A stretch of DNA of 64,000 nucleotides, from NCBI GenBank assembly GCA_937905825.1, contig CALCXM010000098.1, positions 1 through 64,000 of the forward strand, given 5' to 3'. Position 1 is the stretch's first letter; every line of letters starts with the position of its first letter. The position numbers and the translations under genes are program-made. The notes under the pieces are model-generated. The model did no database searches, was not told where the DNA came from, and worked only from the letters and a program-made list of their open reading frames with translations. Below are positions 39,343 through 49,088 of the stretch, one piece after another. The stretch comes from an uncultured bacterium (lineage in GTDB: Bacteria > Planctomycetota > UBA1135 > GCA-002686595).

Positions 39343-40679
39343 GAGCGCACCTCGGAATCCTCAGCGTTGTAAGCCAACTCGCCATCCACGAAGACCAACT
39401 GGACGCTGGTGCGCGGATCTGAGGGGTCGCCGGTCAACACGACCAGGTCCGCCTCCTTGCCGACCTCTAGGCTGCCAATTTTCTCCCCTTGGCCACAAAC
39501 CACAGCGGGCACGATCGTGACACCGCGAACCGCCGCCATGTCTGAATTATCGAAGCCGTAGCGCACGCCCATGGCGGACTGCAGGGGCAGCTCTTCCTGG
39601 GGGATCACCGGCGCGTCCGTGTTGAACCCGATCAGCTTCACGCCCATTTTCTGGAAGCCCCAGGCGCTTCCTTCGGCGCGGCCATCTTGGGGAAAACGCG
39701 TCGGGCTCGTTGGCCACATCACTTCGCGCGGCCCCAGGATTGCTGGCACGCCGATCTCTTCGGCGATGCCACCTAGAAGCCAGGAGTCGAACGATCCGTG
39801 GTCGATGAAGACGGGGAATCCGAATTCCATGCGCAGGATGCGCAGGGTCGCGAGCACGACTTGGAAGTACTGGGTGTGTGTCGAGATGGAGATCTTCTGC
39901 GCGTTCAGGTCGCGGTAGACATCCAGGTTGATGTGGCGCTCCGGCGCCTCTGCGCCTTCGCCGCGCTCAAAGGCTTCCCAACGTTGCGCGTAGGCCTTGC
40001 CCTGTCGCAAAGAGTAGCGGATGTGATGATTCATCAACGTCCGTTGCATCCCGTAGCCCCAGCGCTTGGGGTTGTCCCCCTGAGCAACCTTGAGAGAGCC
40101 GGGATCGCGCACCAGCACGTCCTCAAATCCTCCATCAATGGTCTTCATCAACACGCCCTGACCACCGATGTTGGTGCCCGAGCCCGGAATGAAAAGGATC
40201 GTCGTGATGCCTGCGGCCAGGGGCCTCACCAAGTTCCTGTTGCCGGGGCGAGCGGTCGTGCTCACGCGCAGGCCAGGATTCACTTGGAAGACCATGTCGT
40301 TGTAGCCGCGCAACCCCCCCACATGACTGTGCAAGTCGATGAGCCCCGGCATGATCCAGGAAGAGCCCACATCGAGCTGCTTGTACTCCGCTGGAACGGA
40401 AAGCTCCGATGATCTGCCGATGGCCTCGATGCGGCCATCGTTCACCAGGAGAACCGCATGATCCAAGGTTTGCTCGCCGTCGAGTTCGCAGAGCAGCGCC
40501 TTGTCGCAGTGCAGCGCAAACTTGCCACCAGAGGGCACCTCGTCAGTGGCCCCGTTGCCAGCATTCGCCGCGCTCGCAAGCAGGGTAGCCCCGAAACCCA
40601 GGGCAATCCCCTTCCACACTTTCTCTACACTCGCGAGAACGAGTTGCGCAGAGTTGAGTGGACGGAGGGGGAAACTCAT
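39336..40679 (-). CDS. Secreted amidohydrolase, metal site intact
   Basis: 447 residues with an N-terminal hydrophobic signal near 23-40. Metal ligands: 'LIDLHSHVG' (HxH), 'ISTHTQY', 'FIDHGSF' and 'FNTDAP'. It shares 'FIPGSGTNIGGQGVL' and 'AGGT/AGIT' loops with its two upstream neighbours and is most similar to them, so these are recent duplicates. The ATG overlaps the stop of the upstream gene (TAATG), indicating translational coupling. Confidence 0.88.
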   Translation of the reverse strand: MSFPLRPLNSAQLVLASVEKVWKGIALGFGATLLASAANAGNGATDEVPSGGKFALHCDKALLCELDGEQTLDHAVLLVNDGRIEAIGRSSELSVPAEYKQLDVGSSWIMPGLIDLHSHVGGLRGYNDMVFQVNPGLRVSTTARPGNRNLVRPLAAGITTILFIPGSGTNIGGQGVLMKTIDGGFEDVLVRDPGSLKVAQGDNPKRWGYGMQRTLMNHHIRYSLRQGKAYAQRWEAFERGEGAEAPERHINLDVYRDLNAQKISISTHTQYFQVVLATLRILRMEFGFPVFIDHGSFDSWLLGGIAEEIGVPAILGPREVMWPTSPTRFPQDGRAEGSAWGFQKMGVKLIGFNTDAPVIPQEELPLQSAMGVRYGFDNSDMAAVRGVTIVPAVVCGQGEKIGSLEVGKEADLVVLTGDPSDPRTSVQLVFVDGELAYNAEDSEVRSW

Positions 40680-42046
40680 TACCAGCGCTGGCGCTCCATG
40701 CTCGTGTCGTAGACGGTTTTGCCTTCCGTGAAGATGCGTTCGACGCAGCTGCGCGGATCGACGGGATCGCCAGTCGTGATCAAGAGGTCGGCATGCTTGC
40801 CCACTTCGATGCTGCCCACCAGGTGATCGATGCCCGCTGTCTTGGCCGGGATGATCGTGAGACCGCGAATCGTCTGTAGCTCGCTGTCCTCGAACCCGTA
40901 CTTCACCGCGATCGCCGCCTGCAAGGAGAGCTCCTCTTGGGGAATCACCGGGGAGTCGGTGTTGAATCCGATCATCTTCATGCCACGCTCTTGGTAGCCA
41001 GCGGCAACGCCTTGAATGCGCTCGGGGTTCGTGCCTGCCCAGCCCATCATGCCGGGGGTCGGAACATCCACGTTGCGCGGGCCCAGGATCGCGTTGACCC
41101 CAAGCTCGACGGCGCGCGGAGCGACGCGGTAGGCGTTGAAGGTTCCGTGGTCGATGAAGACGGGCAGCCCGAGCTCCTCGGCGACCATGGTCAAGGTCAT
41201 GTTCGCGACCTGATAGATCTGAGTGTGGGTCGAGATCTGCGCTTCGTTGTTGTAGAGCGCGCGGATGACCTCGAACTGCAGGTCCCTCTTGGGGCGTTTG
41301 GTGCCCTTCTCTTGATCCTTTTCGAAGCGCTTGGCGTAAGCCACTCCACGCTCGAGGGTGTTGCGGGTGTTCCAGTTCATGAAGGAGCGGCCCGGATTGA
41401 TCGTCCAGCGCTCGGGGTTGCCCGCCTGGGCCAGCTTCATGGATCCCGGATCGCGAATCAGCATGGATTCGTAATCCTCCAAGCCAATCTTGAGCAAGAC
41501 TCCTTGGCCGCCAATGTTCGCGCCGGAACCGGGGATGAACAGGATCGTGGTGACCCCACCGGCGAGCCCCATCATCATCTTGCGGTCGCCGGGCCGGACG
41601 GACACCGAAGCGCGCACGCCAGGGTTCGTCAGGTACACCGTGTCATTGATGTCGAAGGTTCCGGCAATGTGGGCGTGCAGCTCGACCATGCCCGGGGAGA
41701 CCCAACGATCGCCCACGTCCAGGACCTCGTACCCGATCGGGATCGGAGTTTCTGCCGCAGTGCCGACCGCTTCGATCAGGCCATCCTTGATCAGAATGAC
41801 AGCTCCATCGATGAACTGTTGTCCCTCGAGCGGCACCGTCAGGGCCTTAGCAGTCTTGATCGCGAGTCCACGGCCACCGGGCACGCCGGGAGCGGCGAGC
41901 GGCGCTTTCATGGACGCGTTCTGAACGGCACTTTGGCCCGCAACCGCCACCTGAGAGGTAGCCATTGCCGGGGTGCTGAGAGCCAGAGCGGCGCCGAGCA
42001 GGAGGCTGACAGGAATGATTCGCTTCATCGATTGGGGGGCAGTCAA
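40679..42046 (-). CDS. Secreted amidohydrolase, metal site intact
   Basis: 455 residues; the true start may be the methionine at residue 7 (42028), which begins a classical signal peptide. Metal ligands: 'MVELHAHIAG', 'ISTHTQIY', 'FIDHGTF' and 'FNTDSP'. 'FIPGSGANIGGQGVLL' is almost identical to the loops of the flanking paralogues. Binuclear metal centre expected; the exported enzyme acts in the periplasm. Substrate unknown. Confidence 0.88.
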   Translation of the reverse strand: MTAPQSMKRIIPVSLLLGAALALSTPAMATSQVAVAGQSAVQNASMKAPLAAPGVPGGRGLAIKTAKALTVPLEGQQFIDGAVILIKDGLIEAVGTAAETPIPIGYEVLDVGDRWVSPGMVELHAHIAGTFDINDTVYLTNPGVRASVSVRPGDRKMMMGLAGGVTTILFIPGSGANIGGQGVLLKIGLEDYESMLIRDPGSMKLAQAGNPERWTINPGRSFMNWNTRNTLERGVAYAKRFEKDQEKGTKRPKRDLQFEVIRALYNNEAQISTHTQIYQVANMTLTMVAEELGLPVFIDHGTFNAYRVAPRAVELGVNAILGPRNVDVPTPGMMGWAGTNPERIQGVAAGYQERGMKMIGFNTDSPVIPQEELSLQAAIAVKYGFEDSELQTIRGLTIIPAKTAGIDHLVGSIEVGKHADLLITTGDPVDPRSCVERIFTEGKTVYDTSMERQRW

Positions 42047-42064
42047 CGCAGGGAGAATTGTTCG

Positions 42065-43369
42065 TTAGGGGCGATCTACTTCGCCGTCGTGGATGCGCTT
42101 GCCATCCACAAAGACCATTTGGACTTGAGTGCGCGGGTCGGCGGGGTCGCCGGTTACCACGAGAATATCAGCGTCTTTGCCCACTTCCAGGCTTCCGACG
42201 CGGTCGCCGATGCCCGCGGTCGTCGCGGGAATGATCGTAAGGCCACGGATCTGTTCAAGGTTGGAATCGTCCATTCCGTAGCGCACACCGATGGCCGCTT
42301 GCAAGAACAGTTCCTCCTGGGGAATGATCGGGGAGTCCGTGTTGAAGCCGATGTTCGTGTGCCCGCCGCGCTGGTACTCAGCGGCCATTCCCATGATCTT
42401 GCCGTCGGTCTCGAGGAAACCGTCGTAGGAGCGGATGATCGCGCGTGGTCCGAGGATGGCCGGGACTCCTAGCTCTTGGGCAAGGGGTGCTGCGCGGTAG
42501 CCGTCGAAGGAACCGTGGTCAATGAACACATCGAGACCCAGCTCTTGGCGCACCATCGTGATCGTCATCAAGACGACCTGATAGATCTGCGTGTGAGTCG
42601 AGACTTGGGCGCGCTTTTCATAGAGCGCCTGGAACACTTCCAGTTGGGGGTCGTGTTCCGGCTTGGCGCCCTTGTCCTCGCGCCAGGCTTCCCAACGCTT
42701 GGCGTAGGCGATGCCCCGGCGGAAGGTGTTCCGCGTGTTCCAGTTCATGAACGTGCGACCGGGTCCGATCGTCCAGCGTTCGGGGTTGCCCGCTTGGGCG
42801 AGCTTCAAGGAACCGGGGTTGCGGATTTCGTTCTGCTCGTAGCCACCAGGGCCCGTCTTGATCAGAACGCCCTGGCCGCCCATGTTCGATCCAGAGCCCG
42901 GAATGAAGAGGACGGAGGTCACGCCGCCACGGAAGGAGCGCTCGAGCAGCCTGTTCGACGCCACCGTCGAAGCGCTCGCGCGCAAGCCGGGGTTGGTCAG
43001 GTAGACCGTGTCGTTGATGTCGTTGGGGAAGAAGGGATTGGGAGTCCCCACGTGGCAGTGCAAACCAACCATCCCGGGAGCTAGCCAGGCTGCGCCGAGG
43101 TCGATGACCTCGAACCCTTCGGGAATCTGTAGCTCACCTTGGCGGCCGACCGCTTGGATCTTGCCGTCCTTCATGAGAAGCACAGCGTTGTCCACCACTT
43201 GAGTTCCTTCGTACTCGCAGACCAGGGCCTTGGCTGCAATCAGCGCAGTGCCCTGGGCCTCCGCGCCCCCAACAATCCCCGCCGAAACGCCCGCTCGGCC
43301 GCCAACCGCAAGGGCGGCGACAGTGAACAGGGCACCAAGAGCGCGGAGCTGAGAGGAGGGTTGTGGCAT
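42065..43369 (-). CDS. Secreted amidohydrolase, metal site intact
   Basis: 434 residues with a signal peptide cleaved near residue 30. Ligands: 'MVGLHCHVG', 'VSTHTQIY', 'FIDHGSF' and 'FNTDSP'. It has the closest similarity to the 455-residue neighbour. The adjacent spacing of 18 bases supports an operon. With the previous three genes it forms the block of intact enzymes, flanked on both sides by decayed paralogues. Confidence 0.88.
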   Translation of the reverse strand: MPQPSSQLRALGALFTVAALAVGGRAGVSAGIVGGAEAQGTALIAAKALVCEYEGTQVVDNAVLLMKDGKIQAVGRQGELQIPEGFEVIDLGAAWLAPGMVGLHCHVGTPNPFFPNDINDTVYLTNPGLRASASTVASNRLLERSFRGGVTSVLFIPGSGSNMGGQGVLIKTGPGGYEQNEIRNPGSLKLAQAGNPERWTIGPGRTFMNWNTRNTFRRGIAYAKRWEAWREDKGAKPEHDPQLEVFQALYEKRAQVSTHTQIYQVVLMTITMVRQELGLDVFIDHGSFDGYRAAPLAQELGVPAILGPRAIIRSYDGFLETDGKIMGMAAEYQRGGHTNIGFNTDSPIIPQEELFLQAAIGVRYGMDDSNLEQIRGLTIIPATTAGIGDRVGSLEVGKDADILVVTGDPADPRTQVQMVFVDGKRIHDGEVDRP

Positions 43370-43401
43370 TCTGCTGTTGAGATCGACTCAGTTCCGGGGA
43401 A

Positions 43402-46257
43402 CTAGTTGGTGAGCACTTCCTTGCCGTTGACCCAAACGCGTTGAACCCGGGTGCCTGGATCCATGGGGTTGCCGTCCAAGAGCAGCACGTCAGCATCGAG
43501 ACCGCTGCGCAGAGTTCCGACGCGATCTTGAATGGACATCATGCGTGCAGCTCCAGAAGTCAGCGCGCGCACTGCGCCCGATGCGCTCATGCCTTGGCTG
43601 ACCGCATAAGCAGCGATCTCAGGAAGTTGAGCCGCCCCTTCTTCTACGGCACTGTGGAACGCCACGTCGATGCCTGCGTTGGTCAGGTCTGCATAGCGGT
43701 TGCGGGTCTCCGTTCCACGCTTGGGATCGGAGTCCACCACCTGGTGACTGAGCAGAATGCCTCGCACGCGCCCGACGAGCTTGTCCTTCACCTTCCAAGC
43801 ATCGGAAGCGCCCAGCAGAACAGGTTTCACGCCGTAGGCCTCAAAGGCAGCCACGCATGCCAGGATTTCGTCCTCACGCTCGACCTGGACCACGAAGGTT
43901 CCATGGCCCTCGAGGGCGGCGCGAACGGGCTCCAAGTCTTCGTCCACACGGGGAGCCTTCGGGCTTCCTTTCGGCGGCCGCTCGGTCTCCGCTTGTTCCT
44001 CGTAGGCCTGAGTGCGGCGAGCGACCACGATCTCTGTCGAGGTCTGGTCCGCCTCGAAGCTGACTTGCTTGTCGCCCGAGGAGATGCTTCCTTTCAGCTT
44101 GGCCTCCTCCGTCTTTGCACTGAGGCTGACGCGACCGTTCGTGCCCAAACCGTTGAGCTCGACTCCGTGCCCCACGCGTTGACCCTTCATCAGAATCAAC
44201 TCAGAAGAGATCGCATCACAACGGACGCGAGCTTCAAGTCCACCGTCCGCAGCCTGGGTCACTTGCATGCGCAGACGAATGGCTTCGGCGCCTTCCTGCT
44301 CGACATTGGCAAGCCAACTGCCAGTGATGGGCTTGGGGGGGTCCTCGCCCTTTTTCTTCTTCTTCTTTTTCTCCTTCTTGTCGCCTTCGTCCTTCTTCTC
44401 GTCGTCGGCTTCCTCTTCCTTGCCCTCTTCCTTGGCCTCCTCTGCCTCGGCTTCAGGCTCGGGGGCAGGCGGGACGTAGGCGGCAAGTTCGGCCTCGTAC
44501 TCTTCCCACTTCTCTTTGTAGCTCTTGCCCTTTTCGAGCAAGGCCAGCACGGCACGACCGGCATCCGGACGGCTGGCACTCAACCAAGAAACGTGCAGGG
44601 CGGCGGGATCGGAAATCACCATGGCCTCGACGTCCTCACCGGCCGGCTTGTAGGCCATGGCCGGTGCGCCCGAGTTGCTCGGCTTGCGCGGGGTCATGAC
44701 CACCGTGGTCACGCCGGCCTGGGCCACGCGGCGGTCGGCAAAGTCTCCGGGCTCGACGATTTGAGCCATCTTGAAGCGCGTCGGCGGGACCTCGTTGGAT
44801 CCCTCCAAGCCCAAGTGCCCGAGGGCATCGATCATGCCGGGCATGGCGGCGGTGCCGCGCACAACCGTGCAATTGTTCGGGTGAGCCACACGGCGTCCGA
44901 CCTCGATGATGCGGCCTTCGTTCATTAGCAACTGACCGGGGCTCAGTACCTGTCCGTCGCCCACGTACAGGTGGTCAACTTCCAGGACAACCGGGCCACT
45001 GTTCTTTGCTTGGTGGGCGAGATCGCCATCCACCCAAGTTGCGATGACACTCGATCCACTGGCCAAGGGCTCACCGTTGAGGACGACGAAGTCGGCGTCC
45101 TTGCCGGTCCCCAAACTTCCCACGCGCTCGTGCACGCCGAGGGCCCGGGCGGCCCGGGAGGTGATTGCCGTCAAGGCATCTTCTGCGGACATGCCGCCAC
45201 GGCGGGCAACGCTTGCGTGGAAGAGGAGGTCGCGTACGGAATGACCGCGGGGCTGTGCCAAGATGACGGGGACGCCAGCAGCACTCAAGGTCGCGGCCAG
45301 GTCTTGGTCAGGCCAGTTGGCCTCTTCGCCTTTGCCGTAGTCGAAGGGACGCGCGTTCGTTCGGGCACTGGAGTACACCACCACTCCGACACGCTTCGAG
45401 GCCTGGGCCAGCTCTTTGGCCATGGAGGCACTCGAGCTAGCTCCGTCGATCAGAAGGCGCAGGTCGTTCTCGCCAAAGAACTCGATCAAGGCGCGCACTT
45501 CGCTTTCGCTTTCAGCGCGCATACGCCATGGAAGACCCTGCTTGAGCAGAGCACTGAGGTCCGCCCCGGCGAACGGCCCGTACTCGATGTCGTTTTTGGG
45601 GTTGGCTGCAAGGGCCATCAACTCACGCAGAGCGATCATGGCGCCCATGGTCGTGCGCGGCAGCTGCGGACGCTCGACGCCCATGCCTTGGTCGACAGTC
45701 GCGGGCACCGGGGGTTCCCAGTAGCCGGGGGTGCGACGGGCGTCCGTGCTGATGGAACCGTGAATTGCGGCACTGCTAGAGAGCACGCGACCGGGACCCG
45801 CTGCGCCGCCCAACTTGACGACGGCCCCGTGGCCAGCGATCAATCGCCCTTGGCCCGGAGCGATGTACGCGGTGGTCACACCACCGGCGAGCAATGCTGA
45901 GTAGTTGCCGTAGCTATCAAAGTGATCCGCTGCCGAGAGACCGGGCTCTGCGGTTCGTTCGGATGCGCCGAAGCCGCCCAGTCCGCTCGAGATCGCGATC
46001 AAGCCGGGGATGATCGACGCATCGGGACCGTAATCCACCACCCGGACGCCGGGGGGCAGTGCACTGTCGTCGTTGCCCTCGCCCACACCGACGATCTTCC
46101 CGTTGTTGATCAGGATCACGCCGCCGCCGCGAATGACCCGATCGTCCTCCGCCACGTAAATCGTGCCGGCTCGCACGGCGATCAGGCCATCCTGATCTCC
46201 GCTCGGACCGGTCGTGGGACCGGTCAGCGCCAGGCTGAGTAGAAGTGTTGAGAGCAT
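43402..46257 (-). CDS. Tandem-fused amidohydrolase-like protein, both domains without metal ligands
   Basis: 951 residues: two amidohydrolase-like domains in one chain (about 20-415 and 416-951), each opening with a sandwich strand set and closing with 'VGSLGTGKDADFVVLNGEP' or 'VGTLRSGLDADVLLLDGNP'. Strand 1 reads 'GLIAISSGLG' in the first domain and 'GMIDALGHLG' in the second, so neither has HxH. Strand 8 residues are also lost. The second domain carries a Glu/Lys-rich insert (about 555-600) followed by an extra beta-rich segment. There is a signal peptide. It probably arose by fusion of two array members. Confidence 0.78.
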   Translation of the reverse strand: MLSTLLLSLALTGPTTGPSGDQDGLIAVRAGTIYVAEDDRVIRGGGVILINNGKIVGVGEGNDDSALPPGVRVVDYGPDASIIPGLIAISSGLGGFGASERTAEPGLSAADHFDSYGNYSALLAGGVTTAYIAPGQGRLIAGHGAVVKLGGAAGPGRVLSSSAAIHGSISTDARRTPGYWEPPVPATVDQGMGVERPQLPRTTMGAMIALRELMALAANPKNDIEYGPFAGADLSALLKQGLPWRMRAESESEVRALIEFFGENDLRLLIDGASSSASMAKELAQASKRVGVVVYSSARTNARPFDYGKGEEANWPDQDLAATLSAAGVPVILAQPRGHSVRDLLFHASVARRGGMSAEDALTAITSRAARALGVHERVGSLGTGKDADFVVLNGEPLASGSSVIATWVDGDLAHQAKNSGPVVLEVDHLYVGDGQVLSPGQLLMNEGRIIEVGRRVAHPNNCTVVRGTAAMPGMIDALGHLGLEGSNEVPPTRFKMAQIVEPGDFADRRVAQAGVTTVVMTPRKPSNSGAPAMAYKPAGEDVEAMVISDPAALHVSWLSASRPDAGRAVLALLEKGKSYKEKWEEYEAELAAYVPPAPEPEAEAEEAKEEGKEEEADDEKKDEGDKKEKKKKKKKGEDPPKPITGSWLANVEQEGAEAIRLRMQVTQAADGGLEARVRCDAISSELILMKGQRVGHGVELNGLGTNGRVSLSAKTEEAKLKGSISSGDKQVSFEADQTSTEIVVARRTQAYEEQAETERPPKGSPKAPRVDEDLEPVRAALEGHGTFVVQVEREDEILACVAAFEAYGVKPVLLGASDAWKVKDKLVGRVRGILLSHQVVDSDPKRGTETRNRYADLTNAGIDVAFHSAVEEGAAQLPEIAAYAVSQGMSASGAVRALTSGAARMMSIQDRVGTLRSGLDADVLLLDGNPMDPGTRVQRVWVNGKEVLTN

Positions 46258-46260
46258 CGC

Positions 46261-47835
46261 TTAGTTCCCCTGCTTGTCGCCGTCGTGATCGTGGCCGTCA
46301 CCTTCGTGATGCCCGTCCTTGTCGTCGTCGTGATCATGGCCGTCACCTTCCTCGTGCTCGCCCTTGTCTTTGTCCTTCTTGTTCTCGCCAGCGTCGATCT
46401 TTTCCTCTTCTTCCACGACGGGGTCGTCGTGCTTGTGGACCTCTTCGATCAGTTCAGCGGAGGAAGCGGTGTTGGCTGGCTGGGCGCCGGTCGAGAGGTG
46501 CTTCATGCGGGTGTCGGTTGCGCGGTCGTAGACCTCGTTGCCGTCCAAGAACACCTTCACGACGTGAGAGGTCACGCTCAGGGGGTCGCCGGAGAAGATC
46601 ACCACGTTGCCGTCGCTGCCGGGCGCTATCGTTCCGATCCGTTTCTCTAGGCCCATGATCTTGGCCGGGATGGTCGTGACCGCAGCCATGGCCGCTTCGC
46701 GGGACATGCCCTGACCGATGCATAGGGCTGCCTGGTACCAGAGGGATTCAGCCGAACTGTTGCCGGACTGCAGAGCGAAGACAATGCCCTTCTCCGCATA
46801 GACGCCTGGGACAAAGGTCTCGGTCTCCTCGCCAGTGACCGGATCGCGCTCGGTCCATTTCATCGAGCCGGTCAGGATCACGGGCATCGCACTCTTCGCA
46901 ATCAGGTCGGCGGCCTTCCAGCACTCCGGACCGAGCACCAACACGGTGCGCTTCGCAAAGCCGTTGTCGTTGGCCAGCTTGAGGGCAGTGTGGACGTCCG
47001 CGGGCTCGTCGCAGTAGAGATAGACGGGAACCTTGCCCTCGACCACTTCGAGCATCGGCAACTGCTTCTCGTCGATCTCCCAGCGCGGGACCATTTGGAG
47101 GTTCTCCACTTTCCAGGAGTTTCCGCCCATCGGACGACCCTTGACGCTGTCCTTGTCAGGCTCGCGCCCCTGGTAGAGAGCTTCGCGGGTGGCGTAGTCC
47201 TTGCCGTCCTTTTTCTCCTGGACCAGTTCCTCCAAGTACATGCGCAAGCCACCGAAAGCTTGGCGCAAGGCCAGGGCCTGGGTCGCGCGGGTTTTGCCAC
47301 GCTTCGGAACCGCGGAGATCACGATGCCGGAGTCGGGACGCAAGGTCATGCGCTCGACAGTCAGACCATGGGGACGCACCACATAGCCGCGGCCCCCGAC
47401 CACGCAGTCCTTGCCCTGCTGAACGTTGATCGTTGTGATGCCTGCGCGCAGGGCGTCTTCAAAGTAGAAGCTGACCGGGTCGATGGAGTCTTTCACGTTC
47501 AAGAAAGCCGCCACGTCGATGTTCTCGTTGGCGCGATCCATTCCGTTGTTGCTGAGACCTTCCACAAATCCGGGGAAGGCGACAGCGTTCGGGAACTCCT
47601 TCACTTCGGCGTCCCACGGGTACTTGATGTCTTTGCCGACAGCCGTGACGCGACCGCCTTCGATAACGATCGTGCCGTTCTCGATGGTCTCGCCCGTAAG
47701 GGTGATGACCTTGCCGGCTTTCACAACGACGTTGCCGTCGGTGTTCGTTTGTGCGGCAGTAGCCGCGATGCTGGCGGTGGCCAAGGAAGTCGCTACTGCG
47801 ATCTGAGCCAGGGTTCGAAGTGTTTGATTCTTCAT
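46261..47835 (-). CDS. Secreted amidohydrolase-like pseudoenzyme with a His/Asp-rich tail
   Basis: 524 residues with a clear signal peptide (cleaved near TAA-QT). Strand 1 reads 'GFVEGLSNNG', and strand 8 reads 'FALQSGNSS', so metal ligands are lost. 'IGTIAPGSDGNVVIFSGDP' closes the domain. The C terminus (about 470-524) is a repetitive His/Asp/Glu/Lys tail, HDHDDDKDGHHEGDGHDHD, able to bind Zn, Ni or Ca. This suggests metal storage or delivery to the active paralogues, which is inference. Confidence 0.75.
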   Translation of the reverse strand: MKNQTLRTLAQIAVATSLATASIAATAAQTNTDGNVVVKAGKVITLTGETIENGTIVIEGGRVTAVGKDIKYPWDAEVKEFPNAVAFPGFVEGLSNNGMDRANENIDVAAFLNVKDSIDPVSFYFEDALRAGITTINVQQGKDCVVGGRGYVVRPHGLTVERMTLRPDSGIVISAVPKRGKTRATQALALRQAFGGLRMYLEELVQEKKDGKDYATREALYQGREPDKDSVKGRPMGGNSWKVENLQMVPRWEIDEKQLPMLEVVEGKVPVYLYCDEPADVHTALKLANDNGFAKRTVLVLGPECWKAADLIAKSAMPVILTGSMKWTERDPVTGEETETFVPGVYAEKGIVFALQSGNSSAESLWYQAALCIGQGMSREAAMAAVTTIPAKIMGLEKRIGTIAPGSDGNVVIFSGDPLSVTSHVVKVFLDGNEVYDRATDTRMKHLSTGAQPANTASSAELIEEVHKHDDPVVEEEEKIDAGENKKDKDKGEHEEGDGHDHDDDKDGHHEGDGHDHDGDKQGN

Positions 47836-47876
47836 TTTGATTTCTACGTTTCTGGTTTGGTCCTGGTTCAGACCGG

Positions 47877-49088
47877 TTATCGGGGGTCCACGACGAGTTC
47901 GCCTTCGAGTACAACGCCTACGACACTCGATGTGAGCTCAAAGGGCGTTCCATTCCAAAGGACGAGGTCGCCGTCCTTTCCAACTTCGATGCTTCCCACG
48001 CGCCGGTCGATACCCATGATGCGTGCGGGAGAAATCGTCACGGCTTCAAGCGCCGCGTCGAAGGAAAGTCCGCCACTTCGGGCGAAGGCAGCTTGGTCGC
48101 CCAGGCTATGGCCGGGGGACGAATCGTTGTGTGCAGAGAGGGCGATCGGAACGCCCGCTCCATGAAGTTTGGCGGCACAGTCACGCGCATAGAACGCGTT
48201 GTCGAAGGTGCGACCATCGGAGGCGAAGGGGGGCAAGACGACCGCGGTGCCGGTGCGAGTGAGAAAGTCCAACTCGCGCCAAGCCTCTGCGCCGGCGTCG
48301 ATGATCAGGCGCATCTTTGTCTTGCCTTCTTTTGCCATCTCCTCTTTCAAGAAGACAGCTGTGCGGATGTCCTGGGTGGCCCAGGCCTGTGCGAAAACCG
48401 GAACTTCGCCATTTAGGGCGGCCAGCAACTGCTCGACGCCGTCGAAGGCGCGATCTTTGTTGCCCTCGGCGTAGAGCGCGTCGTACATGCTCTTGCGCCA
48501 AACCCACTCCACTCCCATGCGCGTCGTTGGACGGCGGGAGTAGAAGTCCGTCGGGCGTCGGCGAGCGGGATGGTTCTTGCCACTCGGCTGGGAGCCGAAG
48601 GACCCACGCAAGGCGACGTCGGCCTTGACCGTGCGGGCTTCTAGGCTCGGCTCACCGCCGGTCTTCAAAGCGATCGAAAAGCCGCCGATGCAGTTGTTGT
48701 CGTAGGGGTTCGCAACGACCGTCGTGACACCGCTCTTCAGCTGGCGCCCCCAACTGCGGTCGAACAGATCCAAGCTGTCCGCCACGTGGTACTGGGCGGA
48801 AACTTCAGTGGTCTCCTCAACGGTCTGCATGTTCGTGTTGCGTGAACTTAGGTCCACCATGCCGGGAGTGATCGCGGCCACGTGCAGTTCGCCCTCTTTG
48901 CGCTCGCCGTTGGGCGCAACACCGATGGCAGAGATCTTGCCGTCGGTGATGACGACCATTCCGTTCTCGATCACATCTCCAGCGGCAGTGTAGATCCGAT
49001 CCGCGAAGACCGTTGTCGCTTCCGCCGGCACGGGCATGGCGGCCAAACCGCCGCTGCCGAGCGCCAGACTCAATACAGTAAAGAGCAT
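47877..49088 (-). CDS. Secreted amidohydrolase-like pseudoenzyme
   Basis: 403 residues from MLFTVLSLAL, with a signal peptide; the longer ORF upstream overlaps the neighbouring gene in another frame and is rejected. Strand 1 is 'GMVDLSSRNTNM' instead of DLHxH, and strand 8 is 'IALSAHNDSS'. 'VGSIEVGKDGDLVLWNGTP' is retained. Its ATG overlaps the TGA of the upstream gene. No active site expected. Confidence 0.75.
   Translation of the reverse strand: MLFTVLSLALGSGGLAAMPVPAEATTVFADRIYTAAGDVIENGMVVITDGKISAIGVAPNGERKEGELHVAAITPGMVDLSSRNTNMQTVEETTEVSAQYHVADSLDLFDRSWGRQLKSGVTTVVANPYDNNCIGGFSIALKTGGEPSLEARTVKADVALRGSFGSQPSGKNHPARRRPTDFYSRRPTTRMGVEWVWRKSMYDALYAEGNKDRAFDGVEQLLAALNGEVPVFAQAWATQDIRTAVFLKEEMAKEGKTKMRLIIDAGAEAWRELDFLTRTGTAVVLPPFASDGRTFDNAFYARDCAAKLHGAGVPIALSAHNDSSPGHSLGDQAAFARSGGLSFDAALEAVTISPARIMGIDRRVGSIEVGKDGDLVLWNGTPFELTSSVVGVVLEGELVVDPR

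Noticed and set aside
40937..42472. A 511-residue plus-strand ORF across two amidohydrolase genes
   Set aside because: It runs opposite two genes with intact metal motifs and crosses their boundary. No family motif is visible.
43441..44928. A 495-residue plus-strand ORF
   Set aside because: Antisense to the fused amidohydrolase-like gene. Its Leu/Phe runs mirror the Lys/Glu insert on the other strand.
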